Source: Marinobacter halophilus
Lineage (GTDB): Bacteria > Pseudomonadota > Gammaproteobacteria > Pseudomonadales > Oleiphilaceae
Direction: 5' to 3'
NCBI RefSeq assembly: GCF_003007685.1
Contig: NZ_PXNN01000017.1
Coordinates: 723,143-787,142 of the forward strand
Length of the DNA: 64,000 nucleotides
Of this stretch, positions 9,520 through 18,532 are shown in pieces. Made by a program: the position numbers and the translations under genes. The notes below the pieces were generated by a model. It was not told the origin of the DNA. It did no database searches and saw only the letters and a list, made by a program, of their open reading frames with translations. The first letter of the stretch is position 1; every line of letters starts with the position of its first letter.

Positions 9520-10386
9520 TTACTCTCCATTTTGGATAACGACTTCAACTCGGCGGTTTTGCTGACGGCCCATGGTGGTGTCATTGTTGGCGACGGGGCG
9601 GTCAAAACCGTATCCAGACACAGACAGCCTGTTGCTGTCGATGCCTCGCCCTGTCAAATACTGGCGGACGGACTCAGCCCGTTGGCGTGACAGGTTCTGA
9701 TTAAACGAAGCACTGCCCACGTTATCCGTGTGGCCTTCAATCAACACCCGACGCTCAGGGTACTGGTTCAGGAAGTTGGCCAGTTTTTCAAGATTCTGGT
9801 TAGTGCCGCCCTGAATCTGTGCACTGCCGGTGGCAAACAGCACGTCGCCCAAGGTCAGCACCAGCCCCCGCTCGGTTTCTTTCGCCTCCAGCATGTCGAT
9901 TTGCCGTTGCAGCTCTTCAGCTTCACGGGCAGACATTGCCGCGGCGTCGACTTGTGAACTGCGAGCACTCTCGGCATCAGCGCGAGCTTGGTCCGCCTCA
10001 CGGGTTCTGGCGGCCAACCTGGCGGCATCGCGCTCTTCTCCCAACAGCTCACGATCGGCTTCCATCAGCCGGGTTTCGCCTTTGGCGCGAGCGATTTCAA
10101 CCATCCGATCGGCCATATAAACCCGGTGCTCTGCCAGTGCAGTTTCACCGCTGCCCAGCGGCTGTTCAGCAAGCTCGACGGCGGCTTCGGCATCCCGCAA
10201 TTCAATGCGAGCGTGGGTTCTCATGTCCGGGTTCTGTTGCAGTGCCATCAATTTGCTGCGCACATCCTCAGAGCCATCGGGACTGGTTGGCGACATTGCG
10301 CAGCCTGCCAGCAGCAACGAGGACAGCACCAGAGCGGCACCCGTCTTTTTGCCGGGAATGGTTTTGATAACTGATTGAATATTCAT
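9520..10386 (-). CDS. OmpA-family lipoprotein with DUF4398-like N-terminal half
   Basis: 288 residues. The signal sequence ends in lipobox LLAGC (Cys about 29). Residues 45-165 are Ala/Glu/Arg-rich helices, probably coiled coil, resembling DUF4398. The OmpA-like peptidoglycan-binding domain (about 170-285) carries GHTDNVGS and NQNLSRQRAESV with the Asp and Arg that hold diaminopimelate in this family. An outer-membrane lipoprotein tethering the cell wall is expected. It overlaps the upstream DUF4398 gene by four bases and nearly abuts the downstream cyclase, so all three are probably made together. Confidence 0.9.
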   Translation of the reverse strand: MNIQSVIKTIPGKKTGAALVLSSLLLAGCAMSPTSPDGSEDVRSKLMALQQNPDMRTHARIELRDAEAAVELAEQPLGSGETALAEHRVYMADRMVEIARAKGETRLMEADRELLGEERDAARLAARTREADQARADAESARSSQVDAAAMSAREAEELQRQIDMLEAKETERGLVLTLGDVLFATGSAQIQGGTNQNLEKLANFLNQYPERRVLIEGHTDNVGSASFNQNLSRQRAESVRQYLTGRGIDSNRLSVSGYGFDRPVANNDTTMGRQQNRRVEVVIQNGE

Positions 10387-10784
10387 TGCTGATCTCCCTG
10401 ACGGCGCATTTCTTCATCCAGAGCCTCGGCACCACGACCCATTTCCCGGTTGATTTCAGTCGCCTTTGCAGCCTCTGTTCTGGCCATGGCCAGTTCAGCG
10501 GCCACAACGGCCTGTTTGGCCAGGCGATCGGCTTCGGTCATACGCTCAGCCGCCGCGGCTTTTGTGGCAGCGTCCAGATGCCGGTTAGCCTCTTCCAGCT
10601 CAGCACCGGCATAACGCCGTGCTTCAGCCTGCTCGGCATTGGTTATGGCCTCTCTGGCCATGTTCAGTGATTCGGTGGGTGGAACTGGTGCAGACGCACA
10701 AGCAACCAGGGTCAGTGTGGCAAACATCAACATGATAAATAGGCCAGCGCGCTCAGCAACCCGCCGGATCATGACGTTATTCAT
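10383..10784 (-). CDS. DUF4398 domain lipoprotein
   Basis: 133 residues: signal peptide with a lipobox-like LVACAS (Cys about 29), then an almost wholly helical Ala/Glu/Arg-rich region (about 40-125) matching DUF4398, a domain of unknown function. The same helical type forms the N-terminal half of the next gene, so the pair may have arisen by duplication with gain of an OmpA domain. AAGGAG precedes the ATG. First gene of the operon with the OmpA-like lipoprotein and the diguanylate cyclase. Confidence 0.88.
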   Translation of the reverse strand: MNNVMIRRVAERAGLFIMLMFATLTLVACASAPVPPTESLNMAREAITNAEQAEARRYAGAELEEANRHLDAATKAAAAERMTEADRLAKQAVVAAELAMARTEAAKATEINREMGRGAEALDEEMRRQGDQQ

Positions 10785-10954
10785 AGCATGGCTCCTTGTA
10801 AGACAGATCTACCTGAGGCTCACGAATGAGCCCGAGGTAATGTCATCCCCGATGGTCTGACAACTCTCCTTGTCACTGATGCTAAAGCGCGGCGCTGAGG
10901 GCGTCCGTACGGTAACGCACATAGATGATTTCATTTATAAAAACAGCCTACACT

Positions 10955-10985
10955 TACTACTCCAAAGACTTCAGTTGGAGTAGTA
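10955..10985. promoter_or_regulatory. Perfect 11-bp inverted repeat, candidate operator
   Basis: TACTACTCCAA and its exact complement TTGGAGTAGTA are separated by nine bases. The repeat lies in the 269-base divergent region, 68 bases before the PAS/CheB-CheR operon and 170 before the DUF4398 operon. There is no T tract, so a terminator is unlikely. The binding factor is unknown. Confidence 0.55.
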
Positions 10986-11053
10986 TCAAAGGGATGTTAA
11001 TCAGATGCCGATTAGGAAAGCACCTAAAGCAAGGCATCAAATAAGGAGATTCT

Positions 11054-11668
11054 ATGGCGGACAAGAATGGCCACACGCATGCCGAAAGCCATGACCGACT
11101 GCGCCGATGCGCCAAGGACTTGATCGACAGCGGTGTGCCACCAGTCAACGGCGGTGGCAACCTCAGTGTGGATGCCCTGCAATTACTGTACGAACGTGCC
11201 AGCAAGCCGGAATCCGCGGCCGACGCCCTCAAGTTGCTGCATGAGCTACAAACCTATCAGGTGGAGCTTGATCTTCTTTATGAACAGCTTCAGGCCAATG
11301 AATATGAAATCAATGAAGAGCTCATTTACTACAAATCGCTCTATGAGCAGGCGCCTGCCGCCTTTCTGATTCTGGCTAACGATGGCGAAATTATTCAGGG
11401 CAACCGGGCCGCTGCCGAACTTTTCGGGAGGCCCGCCGCGGAATTGACTGGCATGGCATTGTCTGCATTCCTGGCACCGGGTCAGAACAACGCGGTGGAG
11501 GCGCTGCTGCAAAACGCGGCAGGCCTGCAAGCGGGCAAAGGCGCCGCCAAAGACTCGCTTGAACTGATCGACCACGGGCCGCTCTCAGCAAGCGCAAGGT
11601 CAGCCGCCACCGGAGACAGCATTCTGATGATCCTGACCGGTCCCATGACACTTTCCGCGATGCCGTGA
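11054..11668 (+). CDS. PAS-domain protein upstream of CheB-CheR fusion
   Basis: 204 residues. A helical N-terminal part (about 55-100: LHELQTYQVELDLLYEQLQ and following) resembles the linker seen before PAS domains in methyltransferase-linked sensors. A PAS fold follows (about 95-170: YEQAPAAFLIL, then GNRAAAELFGR). No kinase, methyl-accepting or output domain is present. AAGGAG lies before the ATG. Its TGA overlaps the next start (TGATG), so it is coupled to the CheB-CheR gene and probably acts as its sensory partner; that role is inference. The C-terminal 30 residues are low complexity. Confidence 0.82.
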   Translation: MADKNGHTHAESHDRLRRCAKDLIDSGVPPVNGGGNLSVDALQLLYERASKPESAADALKLLHELQTYQVELDLLYEQLQANEYEINEELIYYKSLYEQAPAAFLILANDGEIIQGNRAAAELFGRPAAELTGMALSAFLAPGQNNAVEALLQNAAGLQAGKGAAKDSLELIDHGPLSASARSAATGDSILMILTGPMTLSAMP

Positions 11669-14196
11669 TGCGTATTGTTGGCATTGGTGCATCTGCAGGC
11701 GGGCTGGTCTCTCTAGAGGACTTTTTTCGCAATACGCCCTCTGACACCGGCATGGCATTTCTGGTGGTTCAGCATCTGGACCCCACCCAGAAGGCCCTGC
11801 TGCCGGAACTTCTGCAACGCTATACCGAAATGCCGGTGCAAGAAGCCCGGCAGAATATGGCCATTCATCCCAATTCGGTTTATGTCATCCCACCGAACCG
11901 GGAACTTCGGGTGCAAAATGAAATCCTGAAACTGGAGCCGCCAGCGCAACCCCGGGGGCTACGATTGCCGATCAATGTGCTGTTCTCATCCCTGGCCAGC
12001 GCCCAGAACGAGCGAGCCATTGCGGTGGTGCTTTCCGGCATGGGCTCTGATGGCACCCTCGGCCTGCAGGCCATCAAGGCCACCGGCGGATTGTCTGTAG
12101 TCCAGAGCCCCGGCACGGCGCAATTCGATGCCATGCCCAAAAGCGCCATCGCCGCAGGCTGTGGCGATATTGTGGCTCCAGCAAATGAGTTACCGGCGCG
12201 CATACTGGCCTACGTTCGCCGCGTTCCCGAGCCGGAGCAAGAACCGGCCCATGCTGAACCGGAGCAATACGCCGAATCCTCACTGACGCAGCTCGACCCG
12301 ATCCTGCATTTGCTGAAACAACATACCGGGCACGACTTTTCCCTGTACAAGCCCACCACACTGAACCGGCGCATCGAGCGCCGGATGGCTATCCATGGCA
12401 TTGCAGACCTGGCGAAGTACACCCACTATCTGGCCAGCAACAGCCAGGAAGTCCAGCTGTTGTTCCGGGAATTATTAATTGGCGTTACCCAATTTTTTCG
12501 GGATCCGGACACCTGGGACTATTTGATCAATACCGGCCTGCCGGAATTGATTGCCAGTCATCCACCGGAAGATCCGTTTCGCGCCTGGGTAGTGGGTTGC
12601 TCAACCGGGGAAGAGGCCTATTCTCTGGCTATGGCCTTTGCAGAAGCGGTGGAACACGTCAAACCGGTACGAGACTTCAATCTGCAAATTTTCGCCTCCG
12701 ACATCAGCCCGGAAGCCATTACCGTAGCCCGGCGCGGGCAGTACCCTCTCAGCATTGAGAACTCAGTATCGGAAGCTCGGCTGGCGCGCTTTTTTATCAA
12801 GCACGGCGACCATTATCAGATATCCCCCTCGGTACGGGACAAAATCCTGTTCGCCAAGCACGATGTTATTCTGGACCCGCCCTTCACCAAGCTGGACCTG
12901 GTTGCCTGTCGCAACCTTTTGATTTATTTTGATATTTCCCTGCAGAGACGGATATTACCTCTGTTCCACTACAGCCTTCTTCCGAATGGACTACTGCTGC
13001 TGGGCGGCTCGGAAACTACCGGGCGACTGAACCACCTGTTCGAGCCTCTGAAACCGAAAATACGTCTTTATCGCAGCAAGCAGTTCGAGTCGGTCCGACA
13101 CTCTGACTTCCTGCTAAAATCGTTTCCACCCATGTCTACCCTGCCCAAGGAGTTTTCCGTGCCATCCAACAAGGTTCCACCGCCGGAATCCACCAACTCC
13201 CTGCAGTCTGCCGCGGACAATGTGCTGCTGCAGGTCTTCTCACCGGCTGCGGTGGTGCTCAATGCCGACGCCGACATCGTGTACATCAGCGGGCGCACCG
13301 GCAAATATCTTGAACCCTCCGCTGGCAAGGCCACCTGGAATATCCATGCCATGGCCCGTGAAGGGCTGCGCGAGCCGCTGTATACCGCTTTGAAACAGGC
13401 TCCAGACCAGGCGGAGCCCTTGGAGCTCAAGGGGTTGTTGGTGCAAACCGGTGCCGGGACTCAGGCTGTTGACGTGACCATTCAGAGCCTCCGTGAACCC
13501 GAAGCTCTCAAAGACATGACCATGGTGGTGTTCCGGGATGCGCCTACACCCGTGACGTCCCGGCGCCGCAAACCTGCCACAGGCACCGAAGCGGAGTATC
13601 AGATTCAAGTACAGCGTTATCAAGAGGAAATCGACAGTCTGCGGCAACAGGCAAAACAGTCCCGGGAGGAACTGCAAGCCTCTAACGAAGAGCTTCAGTC
13701 CACCAACGAAGAGTTGCAGTCCGCCAATGAGGAACTGACAACGTCGAAAGAAGAAATGCAGTCGATGAACGAAGAGCTGCAAACCATCAACACCGAACTG
13801 CAAACCAAGCTGGATGACCTGGCACTGGCCCAGAGCGACATGCAGAACGTGCTTAACAGCATCGAAATTGCGGTGTTATTCCTGGATCAGGAGCTGAATG
13901 TGCGGCGTTATACCGAACGGACCTCCACCATCATCAGCCTGCGCGAAAGCGACATTGGCCGCCCGCTCAGTGATCTGACCAGCAGCCTCCGTTACCCGGA
14001 ATTACAGAAAGACGCCCGACGAACCCTGGACACCCTGGCGGTCAGTGAGAAGCAGATCACCACCACGGATGATCGCTGGTATTCCGTGCGGATCATGCCC
14101 TACCGGCGCCTGGACAACGTCATTGACGGCGTAGTGATAACCCTGGTGGACATTACCGCAACCAAGAAACTGGAGTCGGCACTGCGGGAGCGTTAG
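11668..14196 (+). CDS. CheB-CheR-PAS fusion protein
   Basis: About 842 residues. A CheB methylesterase domain (about 1-185) shows the Ser-His-Asp set in GIGASAGG, VVQHLDP and GMGSDGTLG. A CheR methyltransferase follows (about 215-470) with the SAM site VVGCSTGEEAYSL and CRNLLIYF. After an intermediate PAS-like region (about 515-620) a long heptad coiled coil of repeated NEELQS units (about 650-715) leads to a last PAS domain (about 725-835). Many relatives continue into a histidine kinase; this one ends after the PAS, just before a terminator. No CheB receiver domain is present. With no other che genes here, a non-classical signalling role is likely. GTG at 11665 could also initiate. Confidence 0.9.
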   Translation: MRIVGIGASAGGLVSLEDFFRNTPSDTGMAFLVVQHLDPTQKALLPELLQRYTEMPVQEARQNMAIHPNSVYVIPPNRELRVQNEILKLEPPAQPRGLRLPINVLFSSLASAQNERAIAVVLSGMGSDGTLGLQAIKATGGLSVVQSPGTAQFDAMPKSAIAAGCGDIVAPANELPARILAYVRRVPEPEQEPAHAEPEQYAESSLTQLDPILHLLKQHTGHDFSLYKPTTLNRRIERRMAIHGIADLAKYTHYLASNSQEVQLLFRELLIGVTQFFRDPDTWDYLINTGLPELIASHPPEDPFRAWVVGCSTGEEAYSLAMAFAEAVEHVKPVRDFNLQIFASDISPEAITVARRGQYPLSIENSVSEARLARFFIKHGDHYQISPSVRDKILFAKHDVILDPPFTKLDLVACRNLLIYFDISLQRRILPLFHYSLLPNGLLLLGGSETTGRLNHLFEPLKPKIRLYRSKQFESVRHSDFLLKSFPPMSTLPKEFSVPSNKVPPPESTNSLQSAADNVLLQVFSPAAVVLNADADIVYISGRTGKYLEPSAGKATWNIHAMAREGLREPLYTALKQAPDQAEPLELKGLLVQTGAGTQAVDVTIQSLREPEALKDMTMVVFRDAPTPVTSRRRKPATGTEAEYQIQVQRYQEEIDSLRQQAKQSREELQASNEELQSTNEELQSANEELTTSKEEMQSMNEELQTINTELQTKLDDLALAQSDMQNVLNSIEIAVLFLDQELNVRRYTERTSTIISLRESDIGRPLSDLTSSLRYPELQKDARRTLDTLAVSEKQITTTDDRWYSVRIMPYRRLDNVIDGVVITLVDITATKKLESALRER

Positions 14197-14205
14197 GCTG
14201 TGGCT

Positions 14206-14238
14206 AAAGGGTCTGACCCCGAAGGGTCAGACCCTTTT
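14206..14238. terminator. Bidirectional terminator at the CheB-CheR / putA junction
   Basis: A 14-base stem AAAGGGTCTGACCC and complement around CGAA, ending TTTT. It overlaps the putA stop codon (14237-14239) and serves both convergent units. Confidence 0.85.
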
Positions 14239-17200
14239 ACTCCGAAGCAGCAATCAAACTGGCGTTACCGCCCGCGGCCGTCGTATCGATGCACAGGTGC
14301 CGTTCGATCACATAACGCTGGTCCAGCTTGTGCTCCGTGATGATCGGCAGCAGAGCGCCGTCGCGTTTGAGCATAGCTTGGCGATACTGCTTCAACAGGG
14401 GCTTTTCAGCCACGCTGACGACCGCTTCAAAGCCTTCCAGCGTGCCCAGAGCTTCCGGCTCCAGTAGGCCGTCGCAGGCGACCACGGGCAGGCCAGCTTT
14501 GATGGCGTCGGCAAGGGCCTTTTCGGTACCTGGAGCAACCACCACCACCTTGTTACCTTGCGACAGTGCGGTACCGGCCTGCTCCAATGCCGACTCGGCA
14601 TCCGGGCCCAGACACAGAACCACACCGCGAGCGTGGCAGGACAGGTGGTTCTGCTCACCGGTTGGGCCAGGCATTTCCTCATGGCCAAGATCCAGGGCCC
14701 CAGGCACGTAATCAAAAAACACTTTGAGCATTTCCCGGCGCCCTTCAGCTACTGGCGCATCGATTCTGGCCACCTGATCGATCAGTTTCTGCACCTTGCC
14801 TGCAGCGATCGCGTTGCCATCAACTGCTACCTTCTCGACCACATCGCCCTTGATGAACCGGCGCACGTACTGCGGCCCACCAGCTTTCGGGCCAGTGCCC
14901 GACAGGCCCTCGCCGCCGAACGGCTGAGAACCGACAATGGCGCCAATCTGGTTACGGTTAACGTAGGTGTTACCCACCTTGATGCGGCTGGAGATGTGCT
15001 CGATACGGCGATCGACCCGGCTGTGAATGCCGAAGGTCAGGCCGTAACCACGGGCATTGACCGCATCCACCACCTTGTCGATGTTCTTCGCTTCAAAAGT
15101 CGCCACGTGCAGCACCGGGCCGAAGATCTCCTCTTCCATCTCCTCGATACCACTCACCTTGAGCACAGCCGGCGACACAAACAGGCCTTTCTCCGGCACG
15201 GGCAATTTCTTCAGCAACTTACCCTGTTGCTCGAACTTGTCGCAGTGATCGTTAATCTTCTTGCGCGACTCCTCATCAATCACCGGGCCCACGTCTGTGG
15301 ACAACTGCCAGGGATTCCCAATACCCAGTTCTTCCATGGCGCCGTAGAGCATTTCCAGCAGGTTATCGGCTATGTCGCTCTGCACATACAACATGCGCAG
15401 TGCCGAGCAGCGCTGGCCGGCACTCTGGAACGAGGATGCCAACACATCACGCACCACCTGCTCTGGCAGGGCAGTTGAATCGACAATCATCGCGTTCATG
15501 CCGCCGGTTTCCGCCACCAGCGGTGCATCCGGCGCCATGTTCTCGGTCATCGCCTTGTTGATCAGTTTGGCGGTATCAGTACCACCGGTAAAGCACACAC
15601 CCGCAACCCGTGAGTCCGAGGTCAACGCCGCGCCCACGGTACCGCCATCACCCGGAAGTAACTGGATGGCTTCTTTCGGAATACCCGCCTGATGCATCAG
15701 CTCAACGGCCCGCACCGCCAGCAACGAGGTCTGCTCGGCCGGCTTGGCTACCACCGCATTACCGGCGGCCAGGTTCGCCAGAATCTGGCCGGTAAAGATG
15801 GCCAGCGGAAAGTTCCACGGGGAGATACAGCACATCACACCCCGGGCCTGGCCGTCATCCTTGTAGCGGATACCTTCGTTGGCGTAATACATCGCGAAGT
15901 CCACCGCCTCGCGGATTTCGGCCACGGCGTCCAGCAAGGATTTGCCGGCTTCCCGGGTGGTCAGAGCAAACAGCTCGTGCACATTTTCTTCATACAGATC
16001 ACCCACCCTGCGAATCAATTCGGCGCGTTTTTCCGCCGGCACCGTGGACCAATGGCTGAAGCCTTGCTGAGCCGCGTCCAGCGCAGCGCTGATGTCCGCT
16101 TTTGAGGTATAAGTAATATGTCCTACCAGGTCATCCGGATCAGCAGGGTTGCGCACTTCCTGAACCTCATCGCTGGCCGTCGGCACCGCCAGCAATGGCC
16201 CTCCTTGCCACTGATAAGTCTTGTAGCGATTGCGGCCTTCATCTATTTCCGCCACCGTCACCGGATCCGTAATATCCCAACCTTTAGAGTTGCGACGGTG
16301 CTCTCCAAAGAGTTTGGACGGATGCACAATCGCCTTACTGGAGAGGTCTCGGCCCAGCGCCTTGACCGCGTCAATCGGGTCTTTGGCGATTTCTTCCGGG
16401 GTAATGCTGGTGTCGACAATCTGGTTTACAAACGAACTGTTGGCGCCGTTCTCCAGCAGGCGGCGCACCAGGTAGGCCAGCAGGTCTTTGTGAGCACCCA
16501 CGGGGGCGTAAATCCGGCAAGGTACCTTGCCATCTTTCATTACCTGATCATGCAGGGATTCGCCCATGCCGTGCAGTCGCTGGAATTCAAACTTGTCCCG
16601 GCCAAGGTCTTTGGCAAGCTCCAGCACCGCCGATACCGAGTGAGCATTGTGGGTCGCAAACTGCGGATAGATCCGATCCGTCATGCCCAACAACTGCCGG
16701 GTACAGGCAAGGTAAGATACGTCACTACAGGCCTTGCGGGTAAACACCGGGAAATCACTCAGGCCCATCACCTGGGCGCGTTTGATTTCTGCATCCCAAT
16801 ACGCACCTTTAACCAGGCGCACCATGATACGGCGATCCAGCTTCTCAGACAGAGCATACAGCCAGTCCAGTGTTTGTGAGGCGCGTTTGCCAAAAGCCTG
16901 CACCACCACGCCAAAACCGTCCCAGTTTTTCAGCTCGGGATCCGACAGAATCGCTTCAATCACATCCAGGGACAGGTCCAGACGATCCTGTTCCTCGGCA
17001 TCAATGTTAAAGCCCATGTTGGCAGCGGCCGCTTTCTTGACCAATTTCAAGGCCCGCGGCACCAGCTCACTCATCACCCGATCTTTGTGACCGTATTCAT
17101 AGCGTGCGAGCAAAGCCGACAATTTGACGGAGATGCCGGGGTTGGTGCGCACATCGCCCTTGCACCGCTCGCTGATACTGTCAATCGCGTCAGAGTAGGA

Positions 17201-17863
17201 GTCGTAATAACGCTGCGCATCGGCATCGGTGCGGGCCGCTTCACCGAGCATGTCGTACGAATAGGTGTAGCCTTGCGCTTCCTGGGCCTTGCCCCGCTCC
17301 TGAGCCTCATCAATATCACGGCCGAGAACGAACTGTCGGCCCATTTCCTTCATGGCCTGACCGGCAACGGTGCGGACCACGGGCTCACCCAGGCGCTTGA
17401 CCAGCTTGCGCAGGGTGTCACCTACACTCTGGCGCTCGTTATCCTTTAGCAAATTGCTGGTCATCAGCAAAGCCAGGGTGGCCGAGTTGATCATGCCGGA
17501 TTTGGCTTTACCGACATGGGCGCCCCAGTTTCCGGAGGTGATCTTATCTTCTATAAGATCATGAATAGTCAGGTTGTCTGGCACCCGCAGCAGGGCCTCT
17601 GCCAGGCACATCAGGGCGACCCCTTCTTTGGTAGTCAGCCCATACTCTGCCAGGAATTTTTCCATAATGGTGGGGCGGGCGCCGTTACGCACGTCGCGCA
17701 CAAGTTCGGCCGCCCGGGCGGAGATAGCACGCCGTTCGTCATCAGAAAGCTGTGCCTCAGCAATCATCCGGTGAATGACTTCAACTTCGTCTGCCAGGTA
17801 GTTCTCCCGAATCGCCTTACGAATAGTGCTGAGCTCTGGCATCACGGATTGCTGTGGACTCAT
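14237..17863 (-). CDS. putA: Bifunctional proline dehydrogenase / P5C dehydrogenase PutA
   Basis: 1208 residues. FAD proline dehydrogenase (about 240-490) oxidises proline to P5C; the NAD-linked aldehyde dehydrogenase part (about 560-1010) makes glutamate. Seen: ISVKLSALLARYE and the FAD-barrel segments of PRODH; catalytic Cys in SAGQRCSAL; Glu in VAETGGMNA; FGGEGLSGTGPKAGGP near 1000; then a C-terminal oligomerisation-type domain. The N-terminal ribbon-helix-helix that makes E. coli PutA its own repressor is absent, so control must come from elsewhere; the divergent Lrp-type gene is the obvious candidate. AGGAGGG precedes the ATG. Proline is a major osmolyte and carbon source for marine bacteria. 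Confidence 0.96.
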   Translation of the reverse strand: MSPQQSVMPELSTIRKAIRENYLADEVEVIHRMIAEAQLSDDERRAISARAAELVRDVRNGARPTIMEKFLAEYGLTTKEGVALMCLAEALLRVPDNLTIHDLIEDKITSGNWGAHVGKAKSGMINSATLALLMTSNLLKDNERQSVGDTLRKLVKRLGEPVVRTVAGQAMKEMGRQFVLGRDIDEAQERGKAQEAQGYTYSYDMLGEAARTDADAQRYYDSYSDAIDSISERCKGDVRTNPGISVKLSALLARYEYGHKDRVMSELVPRALKLVKKAAAANMGFNIDAEEQDRLDLSLDVIEAILSDPELKNWDGFGVVVQAFGKRASQTLDWLYALSEKLDRRIMVRLVKGAYWDAEIKRAQVMGLSDFPVFTRKACSDVSYLACTRQLLGMTDRIYPQFATHNAHSVSAVLELAKDLGRDKFEFQRLHGMGESLHDQVMKDGKVPCRIYAPVGAHKDLLAYLVRRLLENGANSSFVNQIVDTSITPEEIAKDPIDAVKALGRDLSSKAIVHPSKLFGEHRRNSKGWDITDPVTVAEIDEGRNRYKTYQWQGGPLLAVPTASDEVQEVRNPADPDDLVGHITYTSKADISAALDAAQQGFSHWSTVPAEKRAELIRRVGDLYEENVHELFALTTREAGKSLLDAVAEIREAVDFAMYYANEGIRYKDDGQARGVMCCISPWNFPLAIFTGQILANLAAGNAVVAKPAEQTSLLAVRAVELMHQAGIPKEAIQLLPGDGGTVGAALTSDSRVAGVCFTGGTDTAKLINKAMTENMAPDAPLVAETGGMNAMIVDSTALPEQVVRDVLASSFQSAGQRCSALRMLYVQSDIADNLLEMLYGAMEELGIGNPWQLSTDVGPVIDEESRKKINDHCDKFEQQGKLLKKLPVPEKGLFVSPAVLKVSGIEEMEEEIFGPVLHVATFEAKNIDKVVDAVNARGYGLTFGIHSRVDRRIEHISSRIKVGNTYVNRNQIGAIVGSQPFGGEGLSGTGPKAGGPQYVRRFIKGDVVEKVAVDGNAIAAGKVQKLIDQVARIDAPVAEGRREMLKVFFDYVPGALDLGHEEMPGPTGEQNHLSCHARGVVLCLGPDAESALEQAGTALSQGNKVVVVAPGTEKALADAIKAGLPVVACDGLLEPEALGTLEGFEAVVSVAEKPLLKQYRQAMLKRDGALLPIITEHKLDQRYVIERHLCIDTTAAGGNASLIAASE

Positions 17864-17931
17864 GGGTGTACCCTCCTGATTATTTTTTGCTTACTGCATT
17901 CTAACGAAGCCCGCACAAGGTATTTACCTGT

Positions 17932-17950
17932 TAAACCCAAATCTGGTTTA
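17932..17950. promoter_or_regulatory. Inverted repeat in putA-lrp intergenic region, candidate regulator site
   Basis: TAAACC and GGTTTA are separated by seven bases, about 70 bases upstream of putA and 115 upstream of the divergent regulator. Position and symmetry suit an operator for the Lrp-type protein, but the arms are short. Confidence 0.35.
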
Positions 17951-18065
17951 CTTTTGTCCTTTATTGAACCGATTATAAATACCTATTCGGCTACAAATTC
18001 ACTAAACTTGGGACTTATCACCTTTTAATGAAAAATCAGACCGGTTATTACCAAGGATAGCAGTC

Positions 18066-18518
18066 ATGGCGGATCTGGACAGAATTGACCTCTCCATCAT
18101 CCGGGAGTTGCAGAAAAATGGCCGGATCACGGTGACAGACCTGGCCTCCAGAGTCGGACTGTCCAAGACGCCCTGCCAGACACGCATGCGACGCCTGGAA
18201 GAACAGAACTACATCACCGGCTACAGTGCGATGGTCAATCAGACCAAGCTGGGCCTGTCTCACGTAGCGTTCGCGCAAGTCACTCTCAATGACACCAGCA
18301 GCAAAGCACTGGCAGCCTTCAACGAGGCAGTGCGGCAGATTTCAGCGGTAGAGCAATGCCACATGATGGCGGCCAACTTCGATTACTTGCTGAAGATTCG
18401 CACCAAGAACATGGCCGAATACCGACAGGTACTTGGCGAACAGATTTCCAGCCTGCCCCATGTGCTGCAAACCAGTACCTTTGTGGTGATGGAAAGCGTT
18501 AAAGACCGGGGCCTTTAA
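18066..18518 (+). CDS. Lrp/AsnC family regulator, probable PutR-type activator of putA
   Basis: 150 residues. N-terminal helix-turn-helix (about 5-60; LDRIDLSIIRELQKNG, then TVTDLASRVGLSKTP) and C-terminal RAM/AsnC ligand domain (about 70-145). It is divergent from putA with a 202-base spacer. In bacteria whose PutA lacks a DNA-binding domain, Lrp-type PutR activates putA with proline as inducer; assignment here rests on that and on position. Glycerate kinase follows after 14 bases and may be co-transcribed. Confidence 0.88.
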   Translation: MADLDRIDLSIIRELQKNGRITVTDLASRVGLSKTPCQTRMRRLEEQNYITGYSAMVNQTKLGLSHVAFAQVTLNDTSSKALAAFNEAVRQISAVEQCHMMAANFDYLLKIRTKNMAEYRQVLGEQISSLPHVLQTSTFVVMESVKDRGL

Positions 18519-18532
18519 GGTAAGGATAGACC

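Noticed and set aside
14206..14238. GGGTCTGACCC palindrome as a regulatory operator
   Set aside because: Its A/T flanks, loop and place at a convergent junction fit a bidirectional terminator better.
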